46,909 nt of DNA from Mxb001 sp044360385 (GCA_044360385.1 JBIKKK010000002.1:1-46909); one strand, 5' to 3'; counted from the stretch's first letter, positions 1-8,350 are shown. The notes: generated by a model not told the origin, from the letters alone. Translations and numbers: made by a program.

Positions 1-1305
1 GTCCTGGAGGTCGACCACCACACCGTCTTCAGCAAGCACGATGCGGTCACGGGGAATGCCGGTCCGCTCGGCTAGCGCGGCATTGGCACGCAGGTGGCGC
101 CATTCGCCGTGCACGGGCATGACATTGCGCGGCTTGACGATGTTGTAGACGTAGAGCAGCTCGCCCGCTGAGCAGTGGCCGGACACGTGGACGAGGGCAT
201 TGCCCTTGTGGACCACGGCAGCGCCGCTGCGGGTGAGGCCGTTGATCACGCGATTGACGGCGTTCTCGTTGCCGGGGATAAGCGATGAGGCGAGCACGAT
301 GGTGTCGTCTGGCCCGGCCTTGATCTGGTGGTCGTTGTTGGCAATGCGCGACAGGACCGCCATGGGCTCGCCCTGGGAACCCGTGCACACCAGGACGACC
401 TGGTCATCGGGCAGTTCGGCGAGCTGGTCGACCGACACGAGTACTCCCCCGGGGACCGTGAGATAGCCCAGGTCGCGCGCGACCCCCATGTTGCGCACCA
501 TCGAGCGACCGACGAAGGCCACCTTGCGGCCGTGCTCGGCGGCGGCATCGATGATCTGCTGGATCCGGTGTACGTGGGAGGCGAAGGACGCGACGATCAC
601 GCGGCCGCGAGCACGGTCGAAGACCTTGTCCAGCACCGGTGAGATCTCGCGCTCGCTCGGGATGAAGCCAGGGACCTCGGCATTGGTGGAGTCCACGAGG
701 AAGAGGTCGACGCCCTCGTCGCCGAGTCGTGCGAAGCCGTTGAGGTCGGTGACACGACCGTCGAGCGGCAACTGGTCCATCTTGAAGTCGCCGGTGTGCA
801 GCACGAGTCCCGCCGGGGTGCGGATGGCGACCGCCAGCGCGTCAGGAATCGAGTGGTTGACGGCGAGGAACTCCAGGTCGAAGGGGCCCACCGTCAGGCG
901 CTCCCCCTCGGTGACGACATGCACGACTGGCTTGATGCGCGACTCGCGCAGCTTGGCCTCGGCAAAGGCCAGGGTGAGACGCGAGCCGTAGAGCGGGATG
1001 TCAGACCGCTGGCGCAGGAGGAAGGGCAGCGCCCCGATGTGGTCCTCGTGACCGTGCGTGAGGACGATGGCGTCGACATCGTCGAGCCGGTCCTCGATGT
1101 AGGAGAAGTCCGGGAGGATCAGGTCGATGCCGGGCTGGGACTCCTCGGGGAAGAGCACGCCGCAGTCGACGATGAGCAGGCGCCCGGCGCACTCGAAGAC
1201 GGTCATGTTGCGACCGATCTCGCCCAGGCCGCCGAGCGCGACGACGCGCATCGCTCCCACGGGAAGGGGCGGCGGGGTGGGCAACTCAGGGTGAGCGTGA
1301 CTCAC
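1..1305 (-). CDS. rnj: Ribonuclease J, C-terminus cut off by window edge
   Basis: Metallo-beta-lactamase/beta-CASP ribonuclease with 5'-3' exo- and endonuclease activity in mRNA decay and rRNA maturation; cytoplasmic. About 435 residues are visible. The zinc-binding HGHEDH motif lies at residues 84-89, followed by the HTGDFK and beta-CASP (VASFASHVHR) segments and VHVSGH and MPVHGE near the visible end. The family is usually about 550 residues, so roughly the last 120 lie beyond base 1. I chose the GTG at 1305 because it forms a GTGA overlap with the dapA stop; an internal ATG at 1251 sits immediately before the conserved RVVALGGLGEIG and is an alternative. The dapA-rnj order is the usual actinobacterial one (thyX-dapA-rnj in Mycobacterium). 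Family identification is very secure; only the start is debatable. Confidence 0.96.
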   Translation of the reverse strand, partial: MSHAHPELPTPPPLPVGAMRVVALGGLGEIGRNMTVFECAGRLLIVDCGVLFPEESQPGIDLILPDFSYIEDRLDDVDAIVLTHGHEDHIGALPFLLRQRSDIPLYGSRLTLAFAEAKLRESRIKPVVHVVTEGERLTVGPFDLEFLAVNHSIPDALAVAIRTPAGLVLHTGDFKMDQLPLDGRVTDLNGFARLGDEGVDLFLVDSTNAEVPGFIPSEREISPVLDKVFDRARGRVIVASFASHVHRIQQIIDAAAEHGRKVAFVGRSMVRNMGVARDLGYLTVPGGVLVSVDQLAELPDDQVVLVCTGSQGEPMAVLSRIANNDHQIKAGPDDTIVLASSLIPGNENAVNRVINGLTRSGAAVVHKGNALVHVSGHCSAGELLYVYNIVKPRNVMPVHGEWRHLRANAALAERTGIPRDRIVLAEDGVVVDLQD

Positions 1306-2201
1306 GACAGGTCCACTCCACCCTCGCGCAGGTCACGCTCGAGTTGCCCGATCTGATCCGCGGTCGCGTCGACAAGAGGCGAGCGCACCGGGCCTGCCGG
1401 CAAGCCCTGCAGTCGCAATGCGGCCTTGGTGAGGATGACGCCCTGCGTGCGGAAGATGCCGGAGTAGACGGGCAGCAGCGCACGGTTGATGGCGATCGCA
1501 CCGCACACATCACCGGCGTGGAAGGCCTCCCCCATCGCGCGAAGGCGATCGGCGACGAGATGACCCACCACCGAGATGAAGCCGTTGGCGCCTACCGACA
1601 GAAGCGGGAGGTTGAGGATGTCGTCACCGGAATACCAGCCCAGGTCGCAGCGCGCCATAGCCCACTGCGCCGCCTCGAGGTCCCCCTTGGCGTCCTTGTT
1701 GGCCACGATCCGAGGATGCTCAGCGAGGCGCACGAGGGTGTCGACCTCAATCGCCACTCCGGTGCGCTTAGGGATGTCATAGGTCACGACGGGCAGCTCG
1801 GTCGCATCCGCCACGGTCCGGAAATGGTGGAGCAGCCCCTCTTGCGGGGGGCGGCTGTAGTACGGCGTCACGACGAGGAGGCCATCAGCGCCGGAAGCGG
1901 CAGCTTCGCGCGCCAGGTGCACCGAGTGCGCCGTGTCGTATGTGCCGACGCCCGCGATGACGCGGGCGCGGTCACCGACAGCCTCCTTGACAGCGCGGAT
2001 GATCGTGGCCTTCTCATCATCGGTCGTCGTCGGCGACTCACCCGTCGTGCCGTTGACCACGAGGCCGTCGTTGCCGAGGTCATCGACCAGGTGCTCCGCG
2101 AGCCGCTGAGTGCCGGCAACATCCAGTGAGCCATCGGCGGCAAAGGGGGTCGCCATCGCCGTCAGCATGACGCCGACGGGTCCGGTGGCGGGCACGGGCA
2201 T
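1302..2201 (-). CDS. dapA: 4-hydroxy-tetrahydrodipicolinate synthase
   Basis: Condenses pyruvate with L-aspartate-4-semialdehyde in the diaminopimelate/lysine pathway, in the cytoplasm. The 299 residues match the usual (beta/alpha)8 DHDPS length. GTTGE lies at 51-55, the catalytic tyrosine at Y141 (TYDIPKRTG) and the Schiff-base lysine at K169 (ANKDAKGD). There is no purine-rich ribosome-binding site before the ATG. Instead a TAGCCT box ends 6 nt upstream, consistent with a leaderless transcript starting at or next to the ATG. The stop overlaps the GTG of rnj by 4 nt, implying co-transcription and translational coupling. The upstream thyX stop is only 15 nt away. Product assignment is secure. 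Confidence 0.97.
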   Translation of the reverse strand: MPVPATGPVGVMLTAMATPFAADGSLDVAGTQRLAEHLVDDLGNDGLVVNGTTGESPTTTDDEKATIIRAVKEAVGDRARVIAGVGTYDTAHSVHLAREAAASGADGLLVVTPYYSRPPQEGLLHHFRTVADATELPVVTYDIPKRTGVAIEVDTLVRLAEHPRIVANKDAKGDLEAAQWAMARCDLGWYSGDDILNLPLLSVGANGFISVVGHLVADRLRAMGEAFHAGDVCGAIAINRALLPVYSGIFRTQGVILTKAALRLQGLPAGPVRSPLVDATADQIGQLERDLREGGVDLS

Positions 2202-2207
2202 GGCGAC

Positions 2208-2213
2208 AGGCTA
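2208..2213 (-). promoter_or_regulatory. Putative -10 box of a leaderless dapA promoter
   Basis: TAGCCT on the minus strand fits TANNNT and ends 6 nt (gtcgcc) before the dapA ATG. No Shine-Dalgarno sequence is present. The geometry places the transcription start at the ATG. No clear -35 hexamer is seen. Confidence 0.45.
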
Positions 2214-2216
2214 CCG

Positions 2217-2942
2217 CTACGGCGCCACGCGGCCGCTGGCCACGAAGGCCTCGTGCGTGATCGGCATGAGCGCGGCCCACTCCGACTCCATGAGGTCGGC
2301 GACCATCTCGATCTCGCGCTGCGGGAACGACGGGAAGTGGCTATCGGGGTGCTTGGTGCGCAGCGAGAGGAAGTTCATCAGCGCCCGGGCATTCATAGTC
2401 ACGTACATCGAGGAGTAGGTGCCCACGGGCAGGACGATCCGAGCCACCTCGCGTGCCACCCCGGCCGCAAGCATCTCCTGATACGCCGCATAGGCGGCGC
2501 GGCATGAGGCCTCCGTCTGCTCGACGACCAGGGCGTGCTGCTCGGCCGTCCCCTCGACAAACTCATACGCTCCGGGTTTGCCCTGCTGCACCAGCCGACG
2601 CTCGGGACCGGGGACGTAGAAGACCGGGCGCAGCTCGCGGTAGCGACCGCTCTCTTCGTTGTACGACGCGATGCGGTGACGCATGAACTCGCGGAAGACG
2701 AAGATCGGAGCGGAGATGAAGTAGGTGAGCGAGGTGTGCTCGAAGGGCGTGCCGTGGCGATCACGCATGAGGTAGTTGATGAGACCCCGCGCCGCCGCGG
2801 CATCCCCATCGACGTCATCGAGCGACTGCTCGCCCTTGGTCGACACCCGAGCGGCCCAGATGACGTCCGAGTCGCGTGCGGTGGCCTTGACGAGCTCCAC
2901 GGTGACATCGCTGCGGAACTCGATCGCTTCTGACTCGGACAC
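2217..2942 (-). CDS. thyX: Flavin-dependent thymidylate synthase ThyX
   Basis: Makes dTMP from dUMP using methylenetetrahydrofolate, FAD and NADPH. The ThyX signature RHRxxSxNExSxR is intact as RHRIASYNEESGR at residues 88-100 of a 241-residue protein, close to the usual 220-250. The frame is open back to an ATG at 3044, but that would overlap the divergent acetyltransferase gene. The GTG at 2942 is preceded by gggagg 4 nt upstream and begins where homology is expected. A TAGGGT box at 2965-2960 could be the -10 element of a promoter with a short leader. It lies upstream of dapA in the same orientation, 15 nt apart, as in mycobacteria. Confidence 0.95.
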   Translation of the reverse strand: MSESEAIEFRSDVTVELVKATARDSDVIWAARVSTKGEQSLDDVDGDAAAARGLINYLMRDRHGTPFEHTSLTYFISAPIFVFREFMRHRIASYNEESGRYRELRPVFYVPGPERRLVQQGKPGAYEFVEGTAEQHALVVEQTEASCRAAYAAYQEMLAAGVAREVARIVLPVGTYSSMYVTMNARALMNFLSLRTKHPDSHFPSFPQREIEMVADLMESEWAALMPITHEAFVASGRVAP

Positions 2943-3003
2943 CTGACCTCCCGCATCGGACCCTACCCATGCTGAGTCCCCGCGTCGGTGGTAGGCAGGA
3001 GGC

Positions 3004-3546
3004 ATGTCGCAGACACCCCCTGACTCCGTGCGCCTCGCCCGCACCTCCGATGTCGACGACGTGGCGCGTGCACAGGTGGCCGCCTGGCGCTCGGCGTACG
3101 CCGGGGTGCTTCCCGAGGAGGTGCTGCAGGGCCTGGATGCAGACGAGATCGCATGGGAGTGGGGTCGAGCACTCCTGCAGCCAGGCCCTCACCGCCTGCT
3201 GGTCGCGCTCGACGCCGACTCCGGCGTCGTGGGTGCCGCCGCGGTCGGGCCCGCGGTCGACCCCGATGCCGCAGGAGCCGGCGAGGTCAGCCTCCTCGTC
3301 GTGGACCCCGCGCACTGGGGGCAGGGACATGGCTCGCGACTCCTCCAGGCGAGCGTCGATCACCTCATCGCGGGCGGCCACCGCGAGGCCGTCACTTGGG
3401 TGCCGCTGGCGGATGAGTCGCGACGTGGATTCCTGCAGTCCGCCGGATGGGGGCCAGACACGGCGTATCGCGATCGCGAGATCGGCGACAGCCTGCTCCG
3501 GGAGGTGCGCCTCGTCACGATCATCGCTGATGAGGGGGCGGGCTAG
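3004..3546 (+). CDS. GNAT family N-acetyltransferase
   Basis: Protein of 180 residues with a GNAT fold that would transfer an acyl group from acetyl-CoA; the substrate cannot be told from sequence. Motif A is visible as SLLVVDPAHWGQGHG (96-110), with QGHGS at 107-111 forming the pyrophosphate-binding loop. The N-terminus (VRLARTSDVDDVARAQ) is the typical beta1-alpha1 start. The ATG follows caggaggc, a good ribosome-binding site. It is divergent from thyX, and its stop overlaps the end of the convergent flavoenzyme gene by 4 nt. A stand-alone gene of generic type; no neighbour suggests a substrate. Confidence 0.85.
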   Translation: MSQTPPDSVRLARTSDVDDVARAQVAAWRSAYAGVLPEEVLQGLDADEIAWEWGRALLQPGPHRLLVALDADSGVVGAAAVGPAVDPDAAGAGEVSLLVVDPAHWGQGHGSRLLQASVDHLIAGGHREAVTWVPLADESRRGFLQSAGWGPDTAYRDREIGDSLLREVRLVTIIADEGAG

Positions 3547-5165
3547 AGACCAAGGACACCGGGGTTGAGAAGCCCCTCGGGATCGACGGAACGCTTCGCG
3601 GCACTCAGGATCGCCATCCCGACGGGGCCGACCTCCTGCGATAGCCAGGGGGCATGGTCGCGGCCCACGGCATGGTGGTGGGTGATGGTGGCGCCGGCCG
3701 CCATCAACGTGTCGGACGTCGCCGATTTCGCGCGCTGCCACTGCGCCACGGGATCCCGGCGGTCCGCCACAGCGATCACGGTGGTGTAGAGCGATGCACC
3801 CGTCTCGTAGGAGTGGGAGAGGTGCGACATGACGTAGGGACCGGGGCGCGGTCCCAGCGACTCGCGCAGCGCGGCGGTGACATCGGAGTGCAACGCGAGG
3901 TATCCCGACCAGTGCGTCGCCGTCTCGAGGGTCTCGACGAGATAGCCCGCGTCCATCAGCGCGTCACGCAGGTGGGGGCCGTCGAAACGATGGCGTCGCC
4001 ATGATTCACCGGGGCCATGGCCCAGCGACACGGCACCGTGTCGGCGAAGCGCCCTCAAGGTAGCTGCGCGCCGCGCACGCACGAGCTCGCGGTCGGTTCC
4101 CTCCCAGCCGAGGATCGCCAATGACGCACCGGAGAGGTCCACCCCGCGCGCGCGCAGGTAGCGCTCGAGAGCGGCACCCGCGAGCCCCTGGGGACCCGAC
4201 ATGAGCAGCGTCGTGGTCGTCTCGGCTTCATCGGACAGGCGCATCACATCGGCGGTCGCGCGCGACTGCACCGCGTCGCGGAAGGCCTCGACGCCGGCCG
4301 CGAACCCGGGGAGGACAAGCGCGTCGTAGACCCGGTGCTCAGGGAGGCGACGCACACGCAGTCCGACCCGCGTGATCACTCCGAAGGCGCCCTCGCTGCC
4401 CAAGAGGAGCCCGAGCAGGTCCGGCCCCGCCGCGGTGGAAGGTGCTCTGCCAAGCTCCAGCGTGCCCTCAGGGGTCGCGACGAGCAGGGACTCGACCATG
4501 TCGTCACTGCGGCCGTAGCCGGTCGATGCCTGGCCCGCCGACCGCGTCGCGGCGTACCCTCCGATCGTCGCGCGCTCGAACGACTGCGGCAGGTGCCCCA
4601 GCGTGAAACCCCGCGCCTGGAGAAGAGCCTCGAGGACGGGCCCGGTCACGCCCGGTCCCACGGTCGCCAGTCCGGAGACTTCGTCGAGATGCAGCAGGCG
4701 GCCAAGTCGACTCAACTCGATCGCGATGCGGGGCACCTCGCTGCGCAGGCCTCCGACGACCGACGTGCCGCCTCCCACAGGAACGACGGCCACCCCATGG
4801 TCACGTGCGACCGCGAGAACGCCCCTCACCTCGTCATGACTTGCCGGGCGGCACACGACGTCGGGGACGTCGTCGACGACCCCGGATCGGCGCCGCGCAT
4901 AGTCGATGAACGCCGCGCCGCCCATGGCCGCGAGCCGCTCGGCGCGCGCGTCGCTGACGTGGTCATCGCCGACCACTGCGCGCAGCGCCTGGACCGCAAC
5001 GGAGCTGATCCGCGACGGTCGCACCTGCCACGAGTCCGGGTCGGCCGCAGGCCATGGCCGCGCGACACCCACCTGGCGGGCGAGGTAGTCGCGGATCCGA
5101 GGCGAGAGCTCGGGGGCATCCGAGGGTCCGCCCCAGCGGGCGACCGATTCCTCTGCGGCAGGCAC
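3543..5165 (-). CDS. FAD-linked oxidase, alkyldihydroxyacetonephosphate synthase-like
   Basis: Flavoprotein of the vanillyl-alcohol-oxidase/AGPS superfamily, about 540 residues. The FAD-binding_4 domain shows VVPVGGGTSVVGG, then GHLPQSFERATIGGY and TRSAGQASTGYG, which are characteristic of the AGPS/glycolate-oxidase branch. A HHHAVGRDH triple-histidine motif at 496-498 matches the active-site HHH of alkyl-DHAP synthases, and the C-terminus ends in DPEGLLNPGVLG. AGPS makes ether lipids, but actinobacterial homologues mostly lack a proven reaction, so the substrate is inferred. It is divergent from glpD, whose substrate (glycerol-3-phosphate/DHAP) fits. Start: GTG 5165, 6 nt downstream of a CAGACT box; GTG 5171 is the alternative. 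The function call is tentative; the family is secure. Confidence 0.85.
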   Translation of the reverse strand: MPAAEESVARWGGPSDAPELSPRIRDYLARQVGVARPWPAADPDSWQVRPSRISSVAVQALRAVVGDDHVSDARAERLAAMGGAAFIDYARRRSGVVDDVPDVVCRPASHDEVRGVLAVARDHGVAVVPVGGGTSVVGGLRSEVPRIAIELSRLGRLLHLDEVSGLATVGPGVTGPVLEALLQARGFTLGHLPQSFERATIGGYAATRSAGQASTGYGRSDDMVESLLVATPEGTLELGRAPSTAAGPDLLGLLLGSEGAFGVITRVGLRVRRLPEHRVYDALVLPGFAAGVEAFRDAVQSRATADVMRLSDEAETTTTLLMSGPQGLAGAALERYLRARGVDLSGASLAILGWEGTDRELVRARRAATLRALRRHGAVSLGHGPGESWRRHRFDGPHLRDALMDAGYLVETLETATHWSGYLALHSDVTAALRESLGPRPGPYVMSHLSHSYETGASLYTTVIAVADRRDPVAQWQRAKSATSDTLMAAGATITHHHAVGRDHAPWLSQEVGPVGMAILSAAKRSVDPEGLLNPGVLGL

Positions 5166-5171
5166 GGCCAC

Positions 5172-5177
5172 AGTCTG
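5172..5177 (-). promoter_or_regulatory. Putative -10 box for the FAD-linked oxidase
   Basis: CAGACT on the minus strand, 6 nt (gtggcc) before GTG 5165, and no Shine-Dalgarno sequence. It fits NANNNT rather than the full TANNNT consensus. Confidence 0.3.
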
Positions 5178-5192
5178 GCATCGACGACCGGG

Positions 5193-5198
5193 CAGACT
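5193..5198 (+). promoter_or_regulatory. Putative -10 box for glpD
   Basis: CAGACT on the plus strand, 6 nt (gtgccc) before GTG 5205, and no Shine-Dalgarno sequence. It mirrors the box for the divergent flavoenzyme 15 nt away, so each promoter's -35 region would overlap the other's -10. Confidence 0.3.
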
Positions 5199-5204
5199 GT
5201 GCCC

Positions 5205-6725
5205 GTGCCCGTCCCCTCCGCTGATCTCGACGCCCAGCGGCGGCTCCAGGAGATCGATCTGCTGCTCGGCGGCCATGTCCCGGACGTCCTTGTCATCGGG
5301 GGTGGCATCACCGGGTGCGGCGTGGCCCTGGACGCAGCAAGTCGAGGCCTCGACGTCGTCCTCGTCGAGGCCAACGACCTGGCGTTCGGCACCTCGCGGT
5401 GGTCGAGCAAGCTCGTGCACGGCGGCCTGCGCTACCTCGCCCACGGTGATGTCGCGGTCGCCTGGGAGAGCGCCGTGGAGCGGTCACGGCTCATGACGAC
5501 CATCGCACCTCATCTCACGCGTGCGCTGCCGCATGTCATGCCCTTCGACAGCGATCCCAAGCAGCGGGCACTCGTGCGCGCAGGCCTGCGCGCTGCTGAC
5601 CTGCTGCGCTCCGCCGCGGGTACGCCGCGTCGCGTACTTCCGCGCCCGCGGACAATCACCGCCGATGAAGCACGACGGCTGGTGCCCGGACTCGGCGCCA
5701 GCGGATTCACGGGCGCCACGGTGCACTGGGACGGCCAGCTGGTCGACGATGCCCGCCTCACCGTCGCCGTCGCGCGCACCGCGGCGCGCTACGGTGCCCG
5801 CATCATCACTCGGGCATCCGCCTCACATGTGTCGGGCTCGGGCGCGCGCATCCGCACCCGTGAGGGCGCGGAGTGGGACCTGCGTGCGAAGCACGTGATC
5901 GTGGCCGCAGGCGTGTGGACGCAGGACCTCGATCCGCAGACACCGCTCACTGCCTCGCGCGGCTCTCACGTGCTCTTGAGGCCCGAGGCCCTCGGGTTTC
6001 CCCGCGCTGCGCTCACCATCCCCGTGAGCGGCGAACGTGGTCGCTACGTCTTCGCCCTGCCCACCCTCGACGGTCCGGTCATCGCCGGGATCACCGATGA
6101 GCCCGTGCCCGGGCCCATCGCCGACGTCCCCCTCGCGCCGCAGGGCGATGTCACCTGGATCCTCGACCGCCTCTCCACGGCACTGGAGCGACCCCTGGAC
6201 GCCAGCGATGTGCTGGGGACCTACGCCGGCCTCCGCCCGCTCGTCGGCACCCCCGACTCCCGCAGCACCGCCGACATCTCCCGGCGCCACCTTGTCGAGC
6301 ACCGCCCCGAGGGCCACGTTGTGATCACGGGCGGCAAGCTGACCACCTACCGGCGGATGGCGCAGGACGCCGTCGACGCACTCCCGATCCCGCAGGCCGC
6401 GTGCCGCACCACGACGCTGCCCCTTGTCGGAGCTCCCTCGTCGACATCGCGTGCGGCGTCACCGTCCGTGCCGCGGCGATTGGTCCAGCGATACGGATCG
6501 GAAGCGGGCCGGGTCGCGGCCTACGCGAAGCACGACCCGGACCTCCTGGACCCCCTCGCCCCGGGCGTGCCCGTCCTCGGCGTGGAAGTGGTGCACGCGG
6601 TCGCATGCGAGGGCGCTCTCGACACAGACGACGTGCTCGAACGGCGTACGCGCATCTCGCTCATCGCGGGCGAAGCCGATCGAGTGCGTGATCGCGTCAC
6701 GGAGATCATCGAGGCTGCCCGGTGA
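5205..6725 (+). CDS. glpD: Glycerol-3-phosphate dehydrogenase (FAD-dependent)
   Basis: Membrane-associated flavoenzyme oxidising sn-glycerol-3-phosphate to dihydroxyacetone phosphate and passing electrons to quinone. The FAD-binding DVLVIGGGITG ends near residue 37, the family signature GTSRWSSKLVHGGLRYL lies at 62-78, and the C-terminal HVVITGGKLTTYRRMAQDA is typical of GlpD. The 506 residues match E. coli GlpD. The frame is open far upstream, antisense to the flavoenzyme, but that part is not GlpD-like. GTG 5205 or 5199 begins just before the conserved domain, and neither has a ribosome-binding site. The stop overlaps the GTG of azlC (GTGA), so glpD heads a four-gene operon. Confidence 0.94.
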   Translation: MPVPSADLDAQRRLQEIDLLLGGHVPDVLVIGGGITGCGVALDAASRGLDVVLVEANDLAFGTSRWSSKLVHGGLRYLAHGDVAVAWESAVERSRLMTTIAPHLTRALPHVMPFDSDPKQRALVRAGLRAADLLRSAAGTPRRVLPRPRTITADEARRLVPGLGASGFTGATVHWDGQLVDDARLTVAVARTAARYGARIITRASASHVSGSGARIRTREGAEWDLRAKHVIVAAGVWTQDLDPQTPLTASRGSHVLLRPEALGFPRAALTIPVSGERGRYVFALPTLDGPVIAGITDEPVPGPIADVPLAPQGDVTWILDRLSTALERPLDASDVLGTYAGLRPLVGTPDSRSTADISRRHLVEHRPEGHVVITGGKLTTYRRMAQDAVDALPIPQAACRTTTLPLVGAPSSTSRAASPSVPRRLVQRYGSEAGRVAAYAKHDPDLLDPLAPGVPVLGVEVVHAVACEGALDTDDVLERRTRISLIAGEADRVRDRVTEIIEAAR

Positions 6726-7411
6726 CAAAGGATCAACGCCGCGCGGTGGTCGGGGATGCTCTCGCGCTGGGGCTGGGCACCGGGGTCTATGCGATCTCCT
6801 TCGGCGCACTTGCCGTCGCGGCGGGGCTGAGCGCATGGCAGGCGCAGGCTCTCTCCCTGCTCATGTTCACTGGCGCCTCGCAGTTCGCGCTCATCGCCGT
6901 GGTCGCCTCCGGCGGGAGCGCCCTGGTTGCTATCGCGACGTCCACGCTCGTCGGCACGCGCAACGCCTTCTACGCCGTGGCGATGGCCCCGGTGCTCGAA
7001 GCGCGCGGGCTTCGCCGCCTCCTCGCAGCGCAGGCGACGATCGACGAGTCCACCGGCATGGCGGCGAGATACGAGAAGGACCGCGATTCTGCGCGACTGG
7101 CCTTCTGGTCGACCGCCGCCGCCATCTATGTCCTGTGGAATCTCGGCACGCTCATCGGGGCTCTCGGAGCCGGCATGCTCGAGGACCCCGATGTCCTCGG
7201 GCTCGACGCCGCAGCCCCCGCCGCCTTCCTGGCACTCGTCTGGCCGCGCCTCACGAGTTGGCCGATGCGGGCCGTGGCCATCGTCTCGCTGGTCTCCGCG
7301 GTCGCGCTGTCCCCCTTTATCGGCGCCGGCCTGCCCGTCCTCATGGGCGGCGCCGCGGGCATCGTGGTGGGACTTGCCCTCGGTGCGCGCGCCCGGGAGG
7401 TGGAGACCTGA
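6722..7411 (+). CDS. azlC: AzlC family branched-chain amino acid permease
   Basis: Large subunit of an AzlC/AzlD-type exporter of branched-chain amino acids (BrnF in Corynebacterium); cytoplasmic membrane. The 229 residues are very hydrophobic, with about six membrane segments, and carry the conserved MFTGASQFALIAVVASGGS and LVGTRNAFYAVAMAP stretches of the family. The GTG start overlaps the glpD stop by 4 nt and the stop overlaps the azlD ATG by 1 nt (TGATG), indicating translational coupling. The substrate is inferred from family members and not readable from the sequence. Confidence 0.9.
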   Translation: MTKDQRRAVVGDALALGLGTGVYAISFGALAVAAGLSAWQAQALSLLMFTGASQFALIAVVASGGSALVAIATSTLVGTRNAFYAVAMAPVLEARGLRRLLAAQATIDESTGMAARYEKDRDSARLAFWSTAAAIYVLWNLGTLIGALGAGMLEDPDVLGLDAAAPAAFLALVWPRLTSWPMRAVAIVSLVSAVALSPFIGAGLPVLMGGAAGIVVGLALGARAREVET

Positions 7412-7719
7412 TGTGGCCCACCATCCTCATCGCCTCCGGGGCGGCCTATGCCCTCAAGCTGATCGGCTACGTCGTGCCCCAGCGATGGCTCGACACTCCC
7501 CTGTCGCGACGCGTCACGATCCTCATCCCCATCGCACTGCTCTCGGCCCTCATCGGCCTGTGGACCTTCGTCGACGGCACGACGATCACTATCGACGCGC
7601 GAGTTCCCGGGGTGATGGCCGCGTTCGTGGCACTGCTGCTGCGCGCACCCTTCCTCGTCGTCATCATCACCGCGGCGGCGGTCACGGCAGCCATCCGGGC
7701 GCTCGGCTGGCTGCCGTGA
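7411..7719 (+). CDS. azlD: AzlD family branched-chain amino acid transport subunit
   Basis: Small partner of AzlC (BrnE-like), 102 residues with three to four predicted membrane helices. It has the typical short hydrophobic plan: an N-terminal ILIASGAAYALKLIGYVVP segment, a central LLSALIGLWTFVDG and a C-terminal LVVIITAAAVTAAIRALG. The ATG overlaps the azlC stop by one base, and the stop overlaps the GTG of the next gene by four. Such pairs are almost always adjacent and form one transporter. Confidence 0.87.
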   Translation: MWPTILIASGAAYALKLIGYVVPQRWLDTPLSRRVTILIPIALLSALIGLWTFVDGTTITIDARVPGVMAAFVALLLRAPFLVVIITAAAVTAAIRALGWLP

Positions 7720-8261
7720 GACGGCCCGTCTTCTGGTTCCTGTGGCCCGCAGCGGAGCCGGGTCCGCTCGACGGCGACGCCGTGCAGGCACGGTGGACGC
7801 GCGTGTGCGGTCGGGGGCCCTGGCGCTGGGGATTCCTCATCGCGCTCACAGCGACCGTCGTCACCCTCTGCTCCGCCGCCGTCGCGACTCTCATCGCCCA
7901 GCCGGGCTGGCTGAGTCTCCTGCTCTGCCTCCTCGTGGTCATCCCGCTCATCGCGCTCCTCGCGCGAGCCTGGGTCGTCGGCACCTACGTGAACGACAGG
8001 GGAGTCAAGGTGTCGTCGCTCTTCACCACGGAGGTGATCCTCTGGCCTACGGTGCAGGCCATCACCGTGGAGGAAGGCACGCACTGGCTAGGCACTCCGC
8101 TGCATGCGCGGGGACAGCGGGTCGTCCTGCACCTCATTAACGGCTCCACCGCGGGGATCCGCACGCACATCGAGACGGCATCACCGGACCTGTGGCTGCG
8201 GCCGCAAGCCTGGGAGGCCGCGCGGGATCGCCTGAGCACGTGGCTCCGCGAGATCGGCTAA
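7716..8261 (+). CDS. PH-like domain membrane protein
   Basis: Hypothetical protein of 181 residues. After a short N-terminal stretch there are two membrane helices (about residues 34-80: LIALTATVVTLCSAAVATLIA and LLLCLLVVIPLIALLARAW). A soluble C-terminal part follows that resembles the bacterial PH-like fold of actinobacterial membrane proteins (YVNDRGVKVSSLFTTEVILWPTVQAI, about 88-113). Its GTG overlaps the azlD stop (GTGA), so it is the last gene of glpD-azlC-azlD-this. The role is unknown; the link to the transporter is positional only. The PH assignment rests on pattern resemblance. Confidence 0.7.
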   Translation: MRRPVFWFLWPAAEPGPLDGDAVQARWTRVCGRGPWRWGFLIALTATVVTLCSAAVATLIAQPGWLSLLLCLLVVIPLIALLARAWVVGTYVNDRGVKVSSLFTTEVILWPTVQAITVEEGTHWLGTPLHARGQRVVLHLINGSTAGIRTHIETASPDLWLRPQAWEAARDRLSTWLREIG

Positions 8262-8314
8262 CGACCCAATCCCCACCTTTTGCCAGAAATCAGGACTTCC
8301 TTACGCGTCGAAGT

Positions 8315-8328
8315 CGCCAGAACTGGCG
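8315..8328. terminator. Possible bidirectional hairpin between convergent genes
   Basis: cgccag-aa-ctggcg is a perfect 6-bp stem lying between the convergent PH-like gene and the small membrane-protein gene. There is no T tract on either side, so intrinsic termination is uncertain. Nothing else is seen in the 89-base gap. Confidence 0.25.
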
Positions 8329-8350
8329 GAAACGCCGATGACCCCCACAT

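Larger units (their letters stand above)
5161..5209. repeat. Near-perfect inverted repeat spanning two divergent gene starts
   Basis: Arms 5161-5177 and 5193-5209 are complementary over 17 bp with one mismatch (5168/5202), separated by 15 nt. Each arm contains CAGACT followed by 6 nt and a GTG, so the start regions of the flavoenzyme (GTG 5165) and glpD (GTG 5205) are mirror images. It may be a divergent leaderless promoter pair, an operator, or both. Confidence 0.75.

Noticed and set aside
4335..5204. N-terminal extension of glpD
   Set aside because: It is antisense to the flavoenzyme and has no GlpD-like sequence; the GlpD domain starts just after 5205.
8262..8350. Small RNA or gene in the gap between convergent genes
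   Set aside because: Only a 6-bp hairpin is seen, with no open frame, promoter or conserved motif.
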